NCBI RefSeq assembly: GCF_000003605.2
Contig: NW_003147277.1
Location: forward strand, 273,797 to 337,796
DNA length: 64,000 bases
From: Saccoglossus kowalevskii
Lineage: Eukaryota; Hemichordata; Enteropneusta; Harrimaniidae
Direction: 5' to 3'
How positions within the stretch are numbered: the stretch's first letter is position 1; every line of letters begins with the position of its first letter. The translations under genes were made by a program, and so were the position numbers. Under the pieces are notes generated by a model. The model was not told the DNA's origin and searched no databases. It saw only the letters and a list, made by a program, of their open reading frames with translations. Below are positions 63,181-64,000 of this stretch, in pieces.

Positions 63181-64000
63181 CAGATCTTATACGGTGTTTA
63201 TTTACTCATCAAATAAAAGCAACACACAGTACATGAGCAGATCTGGTAAAAAATATAAACTTTTAAATTATTGTGCTGGAGCTATTTTATTTATGCAGTA
63301 TACGATAATACTGTCATTAATCGAAAGACGATCCGGATGTACACTGATTATCACTGAAACAATGTATTGATAATTAGGTAACTATTTCACAATCCGAACA
63401 AGTCCACATTCAGCCCTGAACTATGCTATTATAATTATGTTAGTATGTCTTGGCAATTAAATTTCTATATATTTCCTTACATACAATATTGTGACTTGAT
63501 GACTGGTTACGTCATACTATTCAGTATCACTAGTCACGCATTGCACAACATTGTTTCACATTCCGCAAACCGCCAACTAGCGCAAGAATAAAAATTGTTT
63601 GAGACCTAGCATTACTTTCCTTAAAAGCAGTTTTTGGAGCTATGTATTGTACATTATGAAAAATAGAGTGAAATATAGCTACAGGTCACAGTCGATCTGT
63701 CAATCAAATCATAGATTGCCAGTTTATACAATAGTTCATATAATCGTATCGTGCTGTCAATAGACATCTGCTGCTCGATTAACGATTACTGAACCAACAT
63801 GTTATCCACAATTCTGTTAAAAATAGAAAGACTGTCTGTAGTTCGTTATTTAGCCATACAATTATTTTTATAAAGATGAAGAAGCATTTTAAAATTACAC
63901 TCGATAAGTAAAATATGTAGAAGTGTAGGAACACTTGCAGTTTTTGCTTCTAGCGTGTAGGATAAGTTGAAGTTTCAGTTGAATGCTTAAATTTAAAGTT
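63180..64000 (-). repeat. Module R, unit III copy, runs off the window
   Basis: It matches 4,560-5,450 and 28,735-29,770 inverted and 38,460-39,110 direct. One core copy (about 63,490-63,950) includes atagacatctgctgctcgat. The unit therefore continues beyond the window. Confidence 0.75.

Noticed and set aside
1-64000. CRISPR arrays, bacterial operons and rRNA genes
   Set aside because: None seen; introns and element types show an animal nuclear genome.

Overview
The window is animal nuclear DNA: AT-rich, intron-containing and dense in transposon remains, with an assembly gap (N run) at 11,570-11,865. Spliced genes with consensus GT/AG junctions, secreted C-type-lectin/von Willebrand D proteins, a DIRS-like retroelement and a DDE_4 transposase with a YqaJ-type nuclease suggest a marine invertebrate. 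A hemichordate or other invertebrate deuterostome is my guess; the sequence alone does not settle it.

The main content is one chromosomal segment present three times, each carrying a copy of the same host gene. Unit I (about 1.6-25.6 kb) lies on the minus strand and has an apparently intact gene A (18,200-21,145). Unit II (about 25.6-40.9 kb) lies on the plus strand and keeps only the last two exons of the gene, both disrupted (31,995-32,611). Unit III (about 47.9 kb to beyond the window end) lies on the plus strand and has an apparently intact gene C (50,973-54,319). A and C each have seven predicted coding exons with matching splice phases. They encode secreted proteins of 319 and 322 residues: signal peptide, C-type lectin domain with EPN and WND calcium/sugar motifs, then a VWD domain.

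Each unit is bounded by shared repeat modules. Module M (about 5.4-7.1, 36.8-38.5 and 62.3-63.2 kb) is followed by module R (about 1.6-5.4, 38.5-40.9 and 63.2-64 kb). A further R copy in the opposite orientation (25.6-29.8 kb) makes unit II a palindrome around its dead gene. R holds repeated copies of a roughly 400-base core and solo-LTR-like relics.

Lineage-specific insertions break the alignment. Unit I has a decayed DDE_4 transposon with a divergently oriented YqaJ nuclease (about 9.3-11.3 kb) and a minisatellite across the gap (11.4-12.0 kb). Unit III has a GC-richer insert (55.5-56.3 kb) and a small foldback MITE with an empty site in unit II (56,883-57,139). A broken DIRS-like element (about 41-47.9 kb, minus strand) sits exactly at the junction of units II and III. 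Most of the rest is non-coding DNA that is recognisable only because it recurs in the other units.
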